A program made the position numbers and the translations under genes. Below are positions 1 to 13,300 of a stretch of DNA of 64,000 bases, one piece after another; positions within the stretch are counted from its first letter, which is position 1; every line of letters begins with the position of its first letter. The DNA comes from Tubiluchus corallicola (Eukaryota > Priapulida > Priapulimorpha > Priapulimorphida > Tubiluchidae), in contig JAQGDQ010000119.1 in the NCBI GenBank assembly GCA_030141605.1, positions 173,652 through 237,651 on the forward strand, written 5' to 3'. The notes beneath the pieces were generated by a model. That model did no database searches. It was not told the origin of the DNA and saw nothing but the letters and a program-made list of their open reading frames with translations.

Positions 1-281
1 TCTAGTTTTTGCTGGGTTAGTTGCAGTGTTCGTCTTTCTTAAGGGCAGATTTCCTTATATCAGAATTTCGCCTGCCCAATGCCTACTGAAGACATAATTG
101 TTATTAGATGGTAAGTAAACTAAAAAAGTGTCCTGATTAAAGTTAATTTCATGTGTCCTGTTGCCCACATGTAATTTATTTTCTTAACATGTGTAAATAA
201 GAATTTTTTATGATAAAAATGAATTTGACGTTCTAATGTCATTGTTGTGCACAGTTCATCGAAGCTTTTTATTATTTGAAA
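1..281. other. Intergenic, nothing recognised
   Basis: AT-rich sequence before the first dispersed repeat; together with 761-1352 it is the 3' flank of DRC11. A minus-strand AATAAA at 1030-1035 could be its polyadenylation signal, 320 bases past the stop. Confidence 0.4.
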
Positions 282-760
282 CAAAACCGGACCCAATCTT
301 GAGCTGTAGGTCAAAACAATCTACTCTTTAAAATATTGAAAGGAAACATACTATTTTTTCAAAGAATGACTTATGTGAAAGAATTATTACGACAAACACA
401 ATTTTTTCGATCATCAATTCTTCGCCATCATTTTCGAAACGTGTTCCTAAAAACAGGTGCTGTACCTTTCAGTTCAGATGCATTAGTTTGTGACAAACTG
501 CACGTATTCGAGAGCTCATGTGTGAGCAGTGCAGTAAATTTGAAATTTGAATTTTTATCTTAAAACTTGCCTGGACCTGAATATCTTACAGTAGCACTGT
601 ACTTCAATTTTCGCAAACGCATGCAACATGCATGGAACATTTTTGTTGTTGAAAATTATGTTAGTTTGTGATGTCATTAATAGTTGGGCTTGCCCACCGT
701 TAATTAAGTTTTTAATTTATAATTTAATTATCAGAAACGTTTGTGTGTGCTACAATTTCT
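282..760. repeat. Dispersed repeat (CAAAACCGGACCCAATCTT), copy 1
   Basis: Matches 3502-3995 in direct orientation through CAAAACCGGACCCAATCTT, AAAACAGGTGCT and TGTGATGTCATYAMTAGTTG. The 75-codon frame here is an accident of the repeat. Confidence 0.7.
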
Positions 761-1352
761 AGCATGTTCAGACATTTACAATTTGTTAAGTAAAGGTTTG
801 TATTAATTTTTTTTGTTGATCGATAAAATTCAGAATTTAAGGAACTTTTTTAATCATTACCTTGTACATAATATGTATGAATTATAAAATTGGTGATATT
901 TGTATTTCGGCATGAAATTATTTTGTAATATTTGTATTTTGCTTTGTGCTTCATTGTAAAGTTTTTGTATAAAGTAAAAAACTTTTAATTCAGGTAAGTA
1001 TTCCAGGTAAAACGTATAACACATTTCATTTTATTATACTTTGTGCAGCATGATAACCCAGCTGGCAATACAAATTCGCATAAACCGTGGTACTTTTACA
1101 AAATCTCCACACACTACAAACAGTTTGTGCTGCAGAAGTCATATAACAATCATTAACAATTCACACAATCCTCATGGGGATAAAGACAGCCTGTTCCTCA
1201 GTATCGGCATTAATTACATTCTTATTAATAATTAACGGAAACATTTAACGTTTTGCAAAACTTAAAATAGTAACGATATATGGATACATTAATTCCGTAA
1301 CATATATAATGTCTTACAAATATTGCACTTATTATCACAGATGTACTTCTTT

Positions 1353-4300
1353 TTACTTTCCTTTTCCTCTTCCTTTCTTTCCCTTTGCTTTTTTGTCTAA
1401 TTCCTCGTCCAGTTCTCCAGATAAAAGTTTCTGTCTCTTTTTGCCAATAGGAGTTTTTGAGAACCAATTCTGTAACAATAGATTGCTAAACTTATCAACT
1501 TATAATAGTTCCATTTTTCCTCAGAAGGTGGCGCCAACAGGGGCGCATCAAGACTTTACGACGCCCTAGGCTCATAGTTCTGTCTCGCCCATATCTATTG
1601 TAAATTTTTGGTTATTTATGTAATGAACAGATTAAACAGTTATTTGTGGTGTATTAGGAACACTGTTAACCTAGTTTCTACGTGGTCATTATTAATTAAA
1701 TGTATTTGCCCTAGGCTACGGCCTAGTTAGCCTATTGGTTAATACGCCCCTGGGTGCCATCTGCAAATGCTCGCGGTATAACTCACTATTTGCAAAAGCA
1801 ATTATACGTATTGTTGTTTTACTGTAAAGTTAATATGAAGTTCAGAAGTGATGTACATGTATTAACTATGTGCATGTATTATCATTGCTTAACCCATTAT
1901 GTAAGAAGGCAGCAATGGTTTAAGCAATGAGCAACATTTCAAACTTAGGAGGACCATTGTCGTATTGCCAGTGTTGGGTAGTAATGCATTACTGTAACTA
2001 AATTACTTTTATACTAATGAGTAATGTAACGCAGTTACTCTGCTTAGCCTTGTGATCAGACTAATCCTTACTTTTGCAGTAATGCTACTAAATCTGCATT
2101 AGTTATCTATTAAGATAAACATTTGAAACTTAAACTATTTTGACTGTTTAGACGTCTTCCTTTTGTTTATTTCTGCCACACAACGTCTGTATGCTCACAG
2201 CGTTTTATTACTGTGCTCAGGTAGTGACCTTATTTGACATTCAACAGTTTGATAGAAACTTCTACTACTGTAGTGGATTGTTTTATACACTCAATGCCAG
2301 TGGCATCTCGTGTATAGGTACTGTGGAACTGCAACACCCCCTTATTTTTACTCAATATTATCGATAATATTTAATATGATAAGGCCTTTTTTCTTTAGTT
2401 CTTTCTTTATACTTGTGCAGAACCGGGGCATGTGAGTGTAGTACTGTTTGCTTCACAGCCCAGCACAGTGCGCTCCAGCAACACAGTGTTTAGCTGTTGT
2501 GTACATACGGCGACTGCGCACATGTCTGCACCCAGGTAGAGAAAGTACTGTCGCTCACACAGTTTGTCAGCTGTCACGTGCTTACCGTGAATGGATCAAG
2601 CTTGAACTCCGACAATTTAGACTATTAGTAAGCACAAAATATTTTTTTGTTTAGGATTTTATCAAGTTTATGTATAAACTTTCATATGTTTAATATACAA
2701 ATTACAACATTAAAATTACATAATTTGTTTTACACAGTATTAATATTGCTTTTCAAAAGTAACAAACGTAACACTGAGTACGGCTTACTTTAAACGCTTC
2801 TTCTTCCTCTCGATATATCGGATCCATGCGTGCAAGCGGAGCTACGAATTCTGATGTAATTAAAGGTTTCCGTTCTTGCTGCGCTAATCGCCGATCAGTC
2901 AAAACCTGGAAAATGCAATTTATGCGTTACTTATATTGATGTCAGATTTTCTGAATATTGTAGCCACTGTATTTTTCCTATTTTTTATATGCAGCTATTC
3001 CACAAGTGGACAATAAGTGGTACATTGTAAAGTTTTAGTTGTTCCGTCTTCACTGTAACATGAAGAATTAATCCCACTTGAACACCATACAACAAGACAC
3101 GTGTCTTGTTCACTCCACAACCTGCTTAATTAAATCATTTTATGATTAACAGATGGCACTACAATGTTATAATTATTAATAGCCTTCAGGCGTTAGGCTA
3201 ATATGTTACATTGGATGCACAACCAAATTCTTCGTTTCCAAGATTTGATCGCTCACACTTTAGAGACATTCTAACTAATAGTTAGCGTAAATAAATGAAT
3301 ATTTACGCTAAATATTGGGTGCACTTAAAATGCATTTTGTACGGGAAAGGGTAAACTACGCGAGTTACAAAAATAGTTCTTTAAAGAACTTCTACAATGC
3401 TGTAGTTCTACACAGCAATAACCATTTTGAATAAAAGATGAACCAAAATAGGCCAATTCTTTGTTCCGTTTGAGACCTTAGTAATCTCAGTTAATTTAAA
3501 GCAAAACCGGACCCAATCTTAAACTGTAGGTTCAAACAATCTACTCTCTAAAATATTTAAAGGAAACATACAATTTTTTCAAAAATGACTTAAGTGAAAG
3601 AATTATTATCACACAACACAATTTCACGTTTGTGCCACTAGTTCTTCGCTGTTACATGCATTTCCCCATTCGCTAGTTTGACTGGCACTAGCGTCTACAC
3701 CTCAGAAACATGCTGCACAAAAACAGGTGCTATAGCATTCAGTTCAGAGTTGCTCATTCGTGAAGTAATGCACACATTCGATAGCTCATGCATGAACATA
3801 GCAGTAAACTTACTATTTAAAATTTAAACTTATAATTTGCCAAGTCATTGTACACCACACTGATTGTTCTACAGCAGCTCTATACGTCAATTCTTACTTT
3901 CGCAAACACGCTCGTGGAACGTATGTGCTGTTGAAAATTGCTCATTTGTGATGTCATCACTAGTTGGGCTCATCACTAAGTTTTTAACATATTGTGTAAT
4001 TATCAGAAATGCTTTGGCATTATTATACATGTTAAAGTGTATACTTTTTACCGTGCTTGAAAATGGGGCAGGATGTGAAAAATCGTTCTGTTTTCCTTTA
4101 ATAGACTCCTCTGGGTATACTCAGCAGCAATATAAGGTATTCTTGTCCTGTTAGGACATCTCATTATACCAAGTGCCTGAGGGCTTGTTTGGAGCAAACA
4201 GAAACGAGCAGATACCTGAGAGATGGCAAGTTTGATTTGTTGAGCGGTATATCCGTCGGAAACCTTCGCTAGTGACGTCATGTCAAATGAAGGTTTAACA

Positions 4301-7300
4301 CAACCGCCGCTTTTCTGAATAAAGTTTCGCCACATCACTAAACAAGACAAAATCTCAATCAAATACTTCATATCAACAATCATGTGAAAAACAAGATGGC
4401 TGATGTGCCTATAAACACTCAAAATTAAGTTACAACAGATCTTCGAATTAGTAACGTGACGTAAGTAGGGGTGAGCATCGAATGTTCGAATTTGATACGA
4501 ACGAGTTTTATTAAGTTAGAATTCGATTTGAACCTAAAATTATACATTCAGACAATTCAACACTTTAGCCACATACATTCATTATCATTAAAATGTTTGA
4601 AACAGTATGCAATTAGCATGCTACAGTTTCTGTGCAAAATTTGCAGCAACCTAATAGTGGTTTTACTGCAGAACAAAATCAAGTAGTATGCATTATCTTT
4701 GTAAGACCACTTTTTACTAAAGGTTTGAAAACTTGTTCGAAAATCTTTCAAACTCAAGTCGGATTCGAAATACCGAAATTCGGTTCGATTCGAATTCGAA
4801 AGTCGCAAATTCGATTCAAATTCGCTCTCTGGTAGAGAATGTTCGCCCCTAGACGTAAGGCACTTTTTCTGTTACCGCATTTAAGAAGGCAAGCCAAAGT
4901 ATACAACAAAATACAGGACAGACTTATACGCCCGAAGAGCATTAGGATAGATGGTTAACATTGACACACAAACAAGACAGCTGCCTTTCTTCGCACAATA
5001 CATGACCAAGTAGTCGAACAAAGCTGAGTAAAGCTGGGAGCAGGTTAGAAGGTCCTGTTAAGGTGGTATACATCCCGAAAAAATCCAGACACGAGTGGGA
5101 TTTGAACCCAGTACCTCCAGATCAGCAGGCAAGTGCCACAATCACTCAGCCACAGCGCTGTTCCACAAAGGTGATGCTGTTTAACAATCAATTTCAGCTT
5201 ACTGCCATCTAATGTAAGATACTCAACCCAAGTTATAAAGATGGTTCAACTTTGATAGATTTTCATATCAATCACTGACATATATTTGCCAGTAACGTTT
5301 AACTACAGTAGGCACCGCTTAATAGACATACGGTGGGATGGAAATGACTGACTTAGTTACTGACTCAGTTAACCGACTGAATCTATTAGCTGATTCGGGT
5401 GCAGTATTACTGGTTTAGAACTATGAGTCATAGCTCTTTGGCTTGCTATGCACAGAAGGCTGCAAAAGTCAGGTGTTTTCACTCTTCCTCTATTTTACAA
5501 AATTAACTCTATGTTCTAGATGCTCTGTGATATTTATTCTTGTAATCCGTGGCATAATGGCAACAGTTAACTGATTAAACGTTCTGTGAAAAGCAGTCAG
5601 AATTTCACAAGAAAACCACCAGTTAAATGACTACAAGTTTGGCTTCCATAAATTTTTGAGCAACGAGGTTATTTGCAGCAAACCAGAAGGTGAGAGATTC
5701 GACTCTATGCTAACACATTAATACATGATAAACAAACCTGCTTACAAACAAAACAGTATTTAATGTGATTGTTTTTGTGTATGTTACAGTGCACAGGAGC
5801 GAGGCAAAGATGACATACATATAAAGTAGTAAAAACTCTGACCACACACAAGGGTCTCATTTTAACTACCTGCAGCAAAAATTGAGTCAATTATGCTGAG
5901 TTATTTGAGTCAATTACTGGCGGTTTTTATGTACATTTGAATAGAAGCGGCCCATACCACACGTTTTTGAGTCAATTACCAGCGCTTTTTACATACATTT
6001 GGACAGAAGTGGCCCATACAAGACATTTTTAAGACAATTAATAAACAGGTTCTATTAACCTAGAGTCTAGTGAATGGCGCCCCCTGTATACATTTTGTAT
6101 TCAACAGTACCGACTGTTTTATAAAACGATAACAATGCTAATAAACAACTACTTTTCACTGGTGACTTATGGCAGTTTTAGACATCAAAAATTTACCAAA
6201 GCGAGTAGCATAATCGGGTCGCGGGATCATTATAATCTTTTGGTAGACGGATGTCAACGACTTGAGCTCGCTGTCGAAAGGAGCATCGGTCGTTCCGAGG
6301 AGCAAGATCCTGTCTTCTGGCAAGAGTCTCTTCATTAGCTTTGGCAGGTCCTTCTTCAATCGCTTAGGATCTGTCTGCAAGAACAGTTTTACGGCTGAAA
6401 ACTGGTAAATCAATCAGATTTATACTTTTTTACTTTTATTTTTGTGCTATAGATGGCATGCTCGTTTCACTAAGAACTGCATGTTCCTGCACAGCCATTA
6501 GCTAAATCATCAAAAGTACCTCAGTTTATGTAAGTTGAATACAAACATTAATAGACACTGATACCAAGGCTTAAACAGTGCTAGTATTAACATAGCACCC
6601 ATTGTGCCCTGACATGTATTGATAAAAAAGATGAAATATTATAAGGCATTATCCATTAAAGGAATAATTCCTTATGCTAGTGCAATGTCTCTCTATAATT
6701 TCCATAAAGTTTCTGCATTGGTGTTAATATTGTACCTGTTGTGAAAAAATAATTGTGTGCTTGCAAACCAAAACCGTCCATAGGTTGGCATACTTAAATC
6801 TATGTTACGGTGCTTCAAAGTAGAATACACCAAAAATTTGGTCAAATGCCAATTTTTTTAATGAAAACAAATGCTAAATATACTGCACTTTTATATTCTA
6901 GCATCAAATTATCAAGAAAAGGTCCAAAAAATGCTAAAAATTTAATTTTATAACTCCTTACACACTTTCCTGTCTAGAAACTAGTACTACAATTATAAAA
7001 AACAATTTTCAAACTATTTTCAAACTCCGTTTGTAGCTCGTGGAAGCAGCCATTTTGCTTCGGGTTTTTTCTGTTGACAAAACCAGATTTTCGTCAGGAA
7101 GAGCCATCTACTGGATTTAGATGTAACTTCAATCTGCTCTTGTAAAATCCATAGCAACCCTACTTTCGTACGGTTGCTAAGTGTTTCGTAGCAACACGAC
7201 AAAAAACAATGGCTAACTTTAACAGTGATTTCCTCCAGATTATGTTTTTCAGTGTGCAGCCTGCACCTCAACTTCAACGTGAATTATCTCAGCTTAGAAA

Positions 7301-10300
7301 TAACATAGAGTAATGAACTTGATATCAAAATGTTCCTCACGAAATGGAGATTCAGGATATGAGAATAACTAGAAAGGCTTAATGCCGACTTGTGGATGAT
7401 TTTGCAATGCAAGCACACAATTATTAATTGTGTTTCTGACAAAAAATATTGATTTATAGCATCTTACGCTGTCTGTCTTTGGGACTTTTTTCAAAAATGT
7501 CGTCCCCGCATTTCCAATGTAAATGACCGACGGCTGATACAGTTTACCCACCTGCAAAAAACACAGGAAAACTGAATTCAAAACTTGAACTAACAAAGAA
7601 TTGATTATTCGATAGTTCATCCAACCCAAAAAGCAACAGCGTGATGTAATATTAAAACAAAGCGCAGGAGTTATAATTACGCTCACACACCTTTTTTTAA
7701 ATACCATCTACTTTGGGAATGCAAAAAAAGTTGGTGTTCAGAAAGTCTGGCGTGTTAATGAAATGTATTAATACATATATAAACATAGGTGCACTCATGT
7801 CTGTGCAATATGTCATATACAAACATGTCTTTGCAAACATAGGTGCACTCATATCTCGGTTTGCCAGACCTTGCTTTTACAGCAAAATCCGACAAAAGTT
7901 GGACCATTAAATGTTCCGCATATTAAGGACACAGTCCATTGTTTCGCGAGCTGACCACTAGGAGCTAGTTACTGTCACTTAGTTTATATCATTACATCAG
8001 TGCAACCAAGCAGCGTGTAACAACATGTGTGTAGCTTGTAAGTCAGGAGCTACCTGTTCTAGATGTTTGTGAGACAATTAGGCAATTGATTCTACATTAC
8101 AGTGAGTCTAATACACGCCGCCTACTGTATTAGCTTAGTATCGACAAATACGGACAATCGGCAAATTCGGACCATCGTCTCCCCACTTTTGTCCAGCCAA
8201 ACAAGATAAGAGCGTACATGTTGGTTTGTACATTCTTTTGTCAAAAATTTTGATATTAATTGAGGTTGGCACTATAAAGGGGAGGGGCGTTATAACAAGG
8301 TTTGATTCCATACAAACATTGTTAGTAATGCTAGGATTCAAAACATTGAAATCTACTACAGATCTTTTATTTCAAACAGACTGAATGTCCTTTTTCATAT
8401 CGCTTGATAAATATTAAGAATAACTTCACTGTATTTTTTCAGATAATAAATGCCCATATTAGCTTTTAAACTTAGCTTTGGTCATCAACACACCATCACT
8501 ACTCGGCTATTCACCCACCAAAATGAAATTGTTTTGTTGATTGATATGCATACTTTATAGACTAGATGCATCATCATTTCTAATCCCTTTTTCCCAGGAT
8601 ACTTCCCGACAATGTTGGAAGCTGTAAGATCAAACATGACAGCTCCAGTTTCTGTACAAATAATGTTAGCTAACATCCTTTTTCCAACGCCCTTTGGTCC
8701 GACTAATAATAAGGACTTGACGAGTGGTGCCCTCTCATGAACACTCTGAGAACCTAAAAAACACAATGTTATTAAAGTAAAGGAAGCATATAAAGTAATA
8801 CAGGTATTCGTCTTAAGACCACAACCGGTTTGGGGCCGATTGGTCATAAGACAAATTAGTCATACAGTAAATCCCCTTTTAACGACGCTGAGCATTTGAC
8901 ACATTTTTCCCACTTAACGATGAACCGTTTCGTTTTAATGACGATTTTTTACTTTATTTACAGCTGTTTTTATTTTATCAACAACATTTTCTAGCTAATT
9001 TGAAGCATTGAAATGGCATGTATTGCATTATTCTGTTCTAAAAAAGCATTAGTAATCTGATTAGTGCAATTATAATGTTTTTGCTTCCTGACTGACTATG
9101 TACTAAATTCTAGCTGTTTGTATCAAGTGAAATCCGAGTTTAAACTTTATGCCAAGGAATTTTGTCTGTAACCTGTTTGCTATAACAACCATATGCTACA
9201 TGAAATTGTCTCAAGGTTGCTCCATACAGATCTTGGCTTTCACTACCTAGTGTTTCACACGCAGTGTTTAAACGGGAGGAGAAATCGCTAGCAAGTCTAG
9301 GTAGATATTGATAAGAAAGATAGGTGGTTTTAAGCAAACAGAAAAAAATTAATCAGTAGACATATGAATAAAACTCATAAAACGGATGGTGTATATGATT
9401 TAAGCAGCATTGATTTTCGCTTCTGGAACACATCGCAATTCGGTTACATTACTTCCTATAGAAGTTTTGGCTTTGTTTAAAGACGTTTCACTTAACGTTG
9501 CGTTTTACTGGGACATATTGACGTCGTTAAGCAAGGACTTACTGTACTTTCAATCGGTGTACAGACACATAGTAAGACATTGTGTATGTAGGTGCACTAA
9601 GTATGGCGGCATCTTCAGATGACTTTGTTTCAACAGGTAGAAATTTAAAATTAACTTGCTTAAAAATAGAAGGAAATATGAGTTGTAGTTGACTTTGCAT
9701 AATTAATTAATTAAATTGCAGTCAGATCGTGAAGTTGAACAGACGTAAGTTGCGTAGGTCATAAGTCGACAACTATCTATACTGCAGTAAACATAACACT
9801 TAAGTATAAGTGACAATAATTGATATCTTTACTAAAATTTAATATTAAATATCCTATATAAGGAGTCCTACAGCTCAGACCTTGGTAACAACAGCCAAGT
9901 GCCGGAGGAATTTTGCTGAATAGTTGGTTCACTATGGCTACTGACTGCCTGGTTGCTGGGTTGACTGACTTGCTGAATGACTCACTGAATGATTGGGCCA
10001 ACTGACTGATTAACTAGCCGACTAGCTGGTCTTACTGCTTGACTGGTGGATTAAAATGTTGATGGATTGTTGATGTTAGCTGATCAACTGATTAACTGGT
10101 TAACTGATTACGCAGTTCAATTTTCTACTGACTGGTAGATTGGCTGGCCAGTTGATTGGTTGGCTGGTTGGTTAAGTTACTGATGTGCTGACTGCCTGAC
10201 TGCCTGTATAACTGAATGACAGACTCATTAGACCAATTAACAGATTTAATCTTTAATCTGATGATTCATCGACTGCTTGGCAAACTGAATAAGTGAGAGA

Positions 10301-13300
10301 GTGACTGTTTGACTAATAAGTGAACTGACTGACTGACAGATTGACTACCTTTGACTAACAGAAACACAACACTGAAAAAGAATGACTCACTAAAATGCTA
10401 AATACAAAGCTAAAATTTTTAGATCAGCACAGAATCAAACATGCAACAACTAGTTAAGCATTCCCTAGGTCCAATAATTAAAGCTTAGCTTACTAGACCA
10501 AATAACCTTAACACTGTCAGAGAATATAATCTCACCGAGGGGCAAAATGCCATATTCTGCGATAACACGTCTTATGTCTCCAAGAGATGGCGTCGGTTCA
10601 ATATCTGCTTGCCTCAGCGTCGTGCCCAAGTAACTATATTCGCCTTGGTAAGTCCTCATGCGCACTCGAGGGAATTGCACAATGATGCCTGCACCAACCA
10701 GCTCTTGGTACAGAGACTCTGGCGTCCTAGGAAAAAACTGAGATTAGAAAGCGAGAAGAGCAGTTGAATCCTGTGAAGACAATATACAATATAATTTGTT
10801 AAACACTAACTAAAGTCAGCAATCTTATTGCTTCTAGAAAGAGAGTGAGAGAGAGAAAGAGGGAGGGAGAGAGAGAGAGAGAGAGAGAGGTACAGAGAAA
10901 GAGAGTGGAAATGAGGGAGAGAGAGAAAGAAAAGAAAAAGGTACATAAACACAAGCAAACCAAATAAAAGAAGAGTTTCAGCTAAGACCTGCTAATCATG
11001 TTTCAATTATCAGAGTAAATTTTGACTGTTACTGTTAGTTAGTTACCGGTCTGGCGTGAGATCTTTATCTTTCCCTTTCTTCTTGCCCTTTCCTTTTCCA
11101 CCTTTCTTTCCTTTGCCTCCCTTTTTCTTTCCTTTCCTTCCTTTGCCTCTTCTCCCTTTCTTGTCTTTTTCAACGGCCTAGAAAATTTTGAATTTTAACC
11201 AAAAAACGAAATTGCGTTGTTGCTAATTTTGATACAAAAGGCAAAATCATAAAATACACACTGCAGAAGCACACCAGTCACATTAAAGTGTTCTAAATAA
11301 AGCTTCAAATTCTTTCACTAGGTGGCAGCACAGTGGCAACCTAACAAGAAGTGCACACTTTCCTCTCTTCACCATGTAACAGCTAGCATTATTACCTCCC
11401 ATTTTTGTAATAAGTTCTGTAATCCATCAATCCTATTGCGTAAAAACTTGTCAATTGCACATCAGAACTGGACAATAGTACAGTAAGTCCTCGCTTAACG
11501 AATCCCCGCGACGTTTTGTTTTAACGACGCTGAACATTTGACACCTTTTTTCACTTAATGATGCACGTTTCATTTTAACGACGATTTTTTTACTTTGCTA
11601 AAAGCCAATTTTCATTTTATCAGCAACATTTTTACTTAATTTGAAGCACTAAAATGGCACTTATTGCATTATTTTGTTTTAAAAATGCATTAGTAACGTA
11701 AACAGTGCAATTATTACACGTTTTTGCTTCCCGACTGACTATTATACTAGCCGCCGTTTCTATCAAGCAAGATGTGTGAACAAACTTTGTGAGAAGAAAT
11801 TCTACCTACAACCTGTTCCCAAAGCAACGAGACTAAATAGTAAATAATACAGTGTTCTGGTATAATCAAATTTCCAAGGTCACGTCATTCAGCACTTGGC
11901 TTTGACTCTGCAGTGTTTATTGTTTAATGGCTACCTAGTCTTAAACCTTAATGAAAGGGAAACCTTAGTAAGAAAGATAGGCGGTTTCAAGCAACCAGAA
12001 AAATTAATTAGTAGGAACCACGAAGAAACTCATAAAACATTAAATTTACATGATTTAAGCAGCATTAATTTTTGCCTCTGGCACGTATCTGAATTTCACG
12101 TTAATCTCCAGGGAAGTTTTGGTTTCGTTTAATGACGTTTCGCTTAACGTCGTGTTTTGCTGGAACGCATGAGTGTCGTTAAGCGAGGACTTACTGTAGT
12201 TACATAATGACAAGTTATTATGCTAATGATGTCGTTACAGTAGCAAAGAGATACTTAGCTGGTACAGGAAATTCTAGCTGTTACAGCTTCACGTAAGCAA
12301 ACGAATATCGAAAAGTTTATACAACATTATAGCTACTGGTGACCAGTTTTTTTAATACATGTCATTCGGTTCCATTCCACTCAGGGCAAGTTTTAAGCAA
12401 ATTACCTCCCAGCCAAGAGGGGGCACTGTCCCTGCGCTCGAGCGGAGGATGCTATGATGAATAATGTGTCCAGTGCAGTTTCTTGATACTGTGAAGGCAG
12501 TGAAACTATTCAGTCTGTCCTCGTCTATCAACATTTCAAGTCTTTTACTGATCGTTTGTGTGTTTCTTTTGTCATTTCAATTTATCATTGTCATATATAT
12601 AACACTATATGCATCAGTTAGAGTGCCATTCGATTCTAATTTTACTAATTTGCAAACGATTTTCAAACCCTCAACACAAATTAAAACATACATACGGTCA
12701 ACAATTTCAAAAGAAACTAAATAATTTGACAATGTTATCTATAAAAAAATGACATTACAAAAACCATTAATTTTGAAATGATTTTGAAAGAATTTCTTGA
12801 ATAAACAGCCAGAAAAGTCGGCTGTAGAAGGCCTAAGCGCAAACAGTATGTCAGTAATCATCTTGATTTGTAATAATACATTAAAACTTTCATATAGGCT
12901 TTCAGATTTTAGTACATTGTGGCTAATGGTGGTGCCTTGAGCTTTTCTAGGGTAGAGGGCCCCACTAACAATTTTCTAATTAGGCCCCGCACTTCGTAGC
13001 ACCAACACTGATTCCAGCAAGTGTTTGCATAAAATAATTTTATTAAAAACAAACAAAGGAAATTAACCCTTTGACTATGGAAGGCGACACACTGCCACCT
13101 ATGTTTTTCTTGTAAGGGACAGAAGGCGGTACACTGCAGTAAGGTCAGCAGTAAGCGCAGTTACCCAGGTCTGTTTATTTCACTGCTACGGCCATGCAAA
13201 ACATAGTAGAAACGTTTAACAGCCATGTGATTGGGGTTGCTTTGCAATAAGTAACGCTAACCAGCCAATCAGCATTTGAAGCCAGGTGCATTCCACAATA

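Noticed and set aside
5087-5165. Functional tRNA gene on the minus strand
   Set aside because: A and B boxes are present, but the arms do not complete a cloverleaf and the sequence continues as a SINE-like body.
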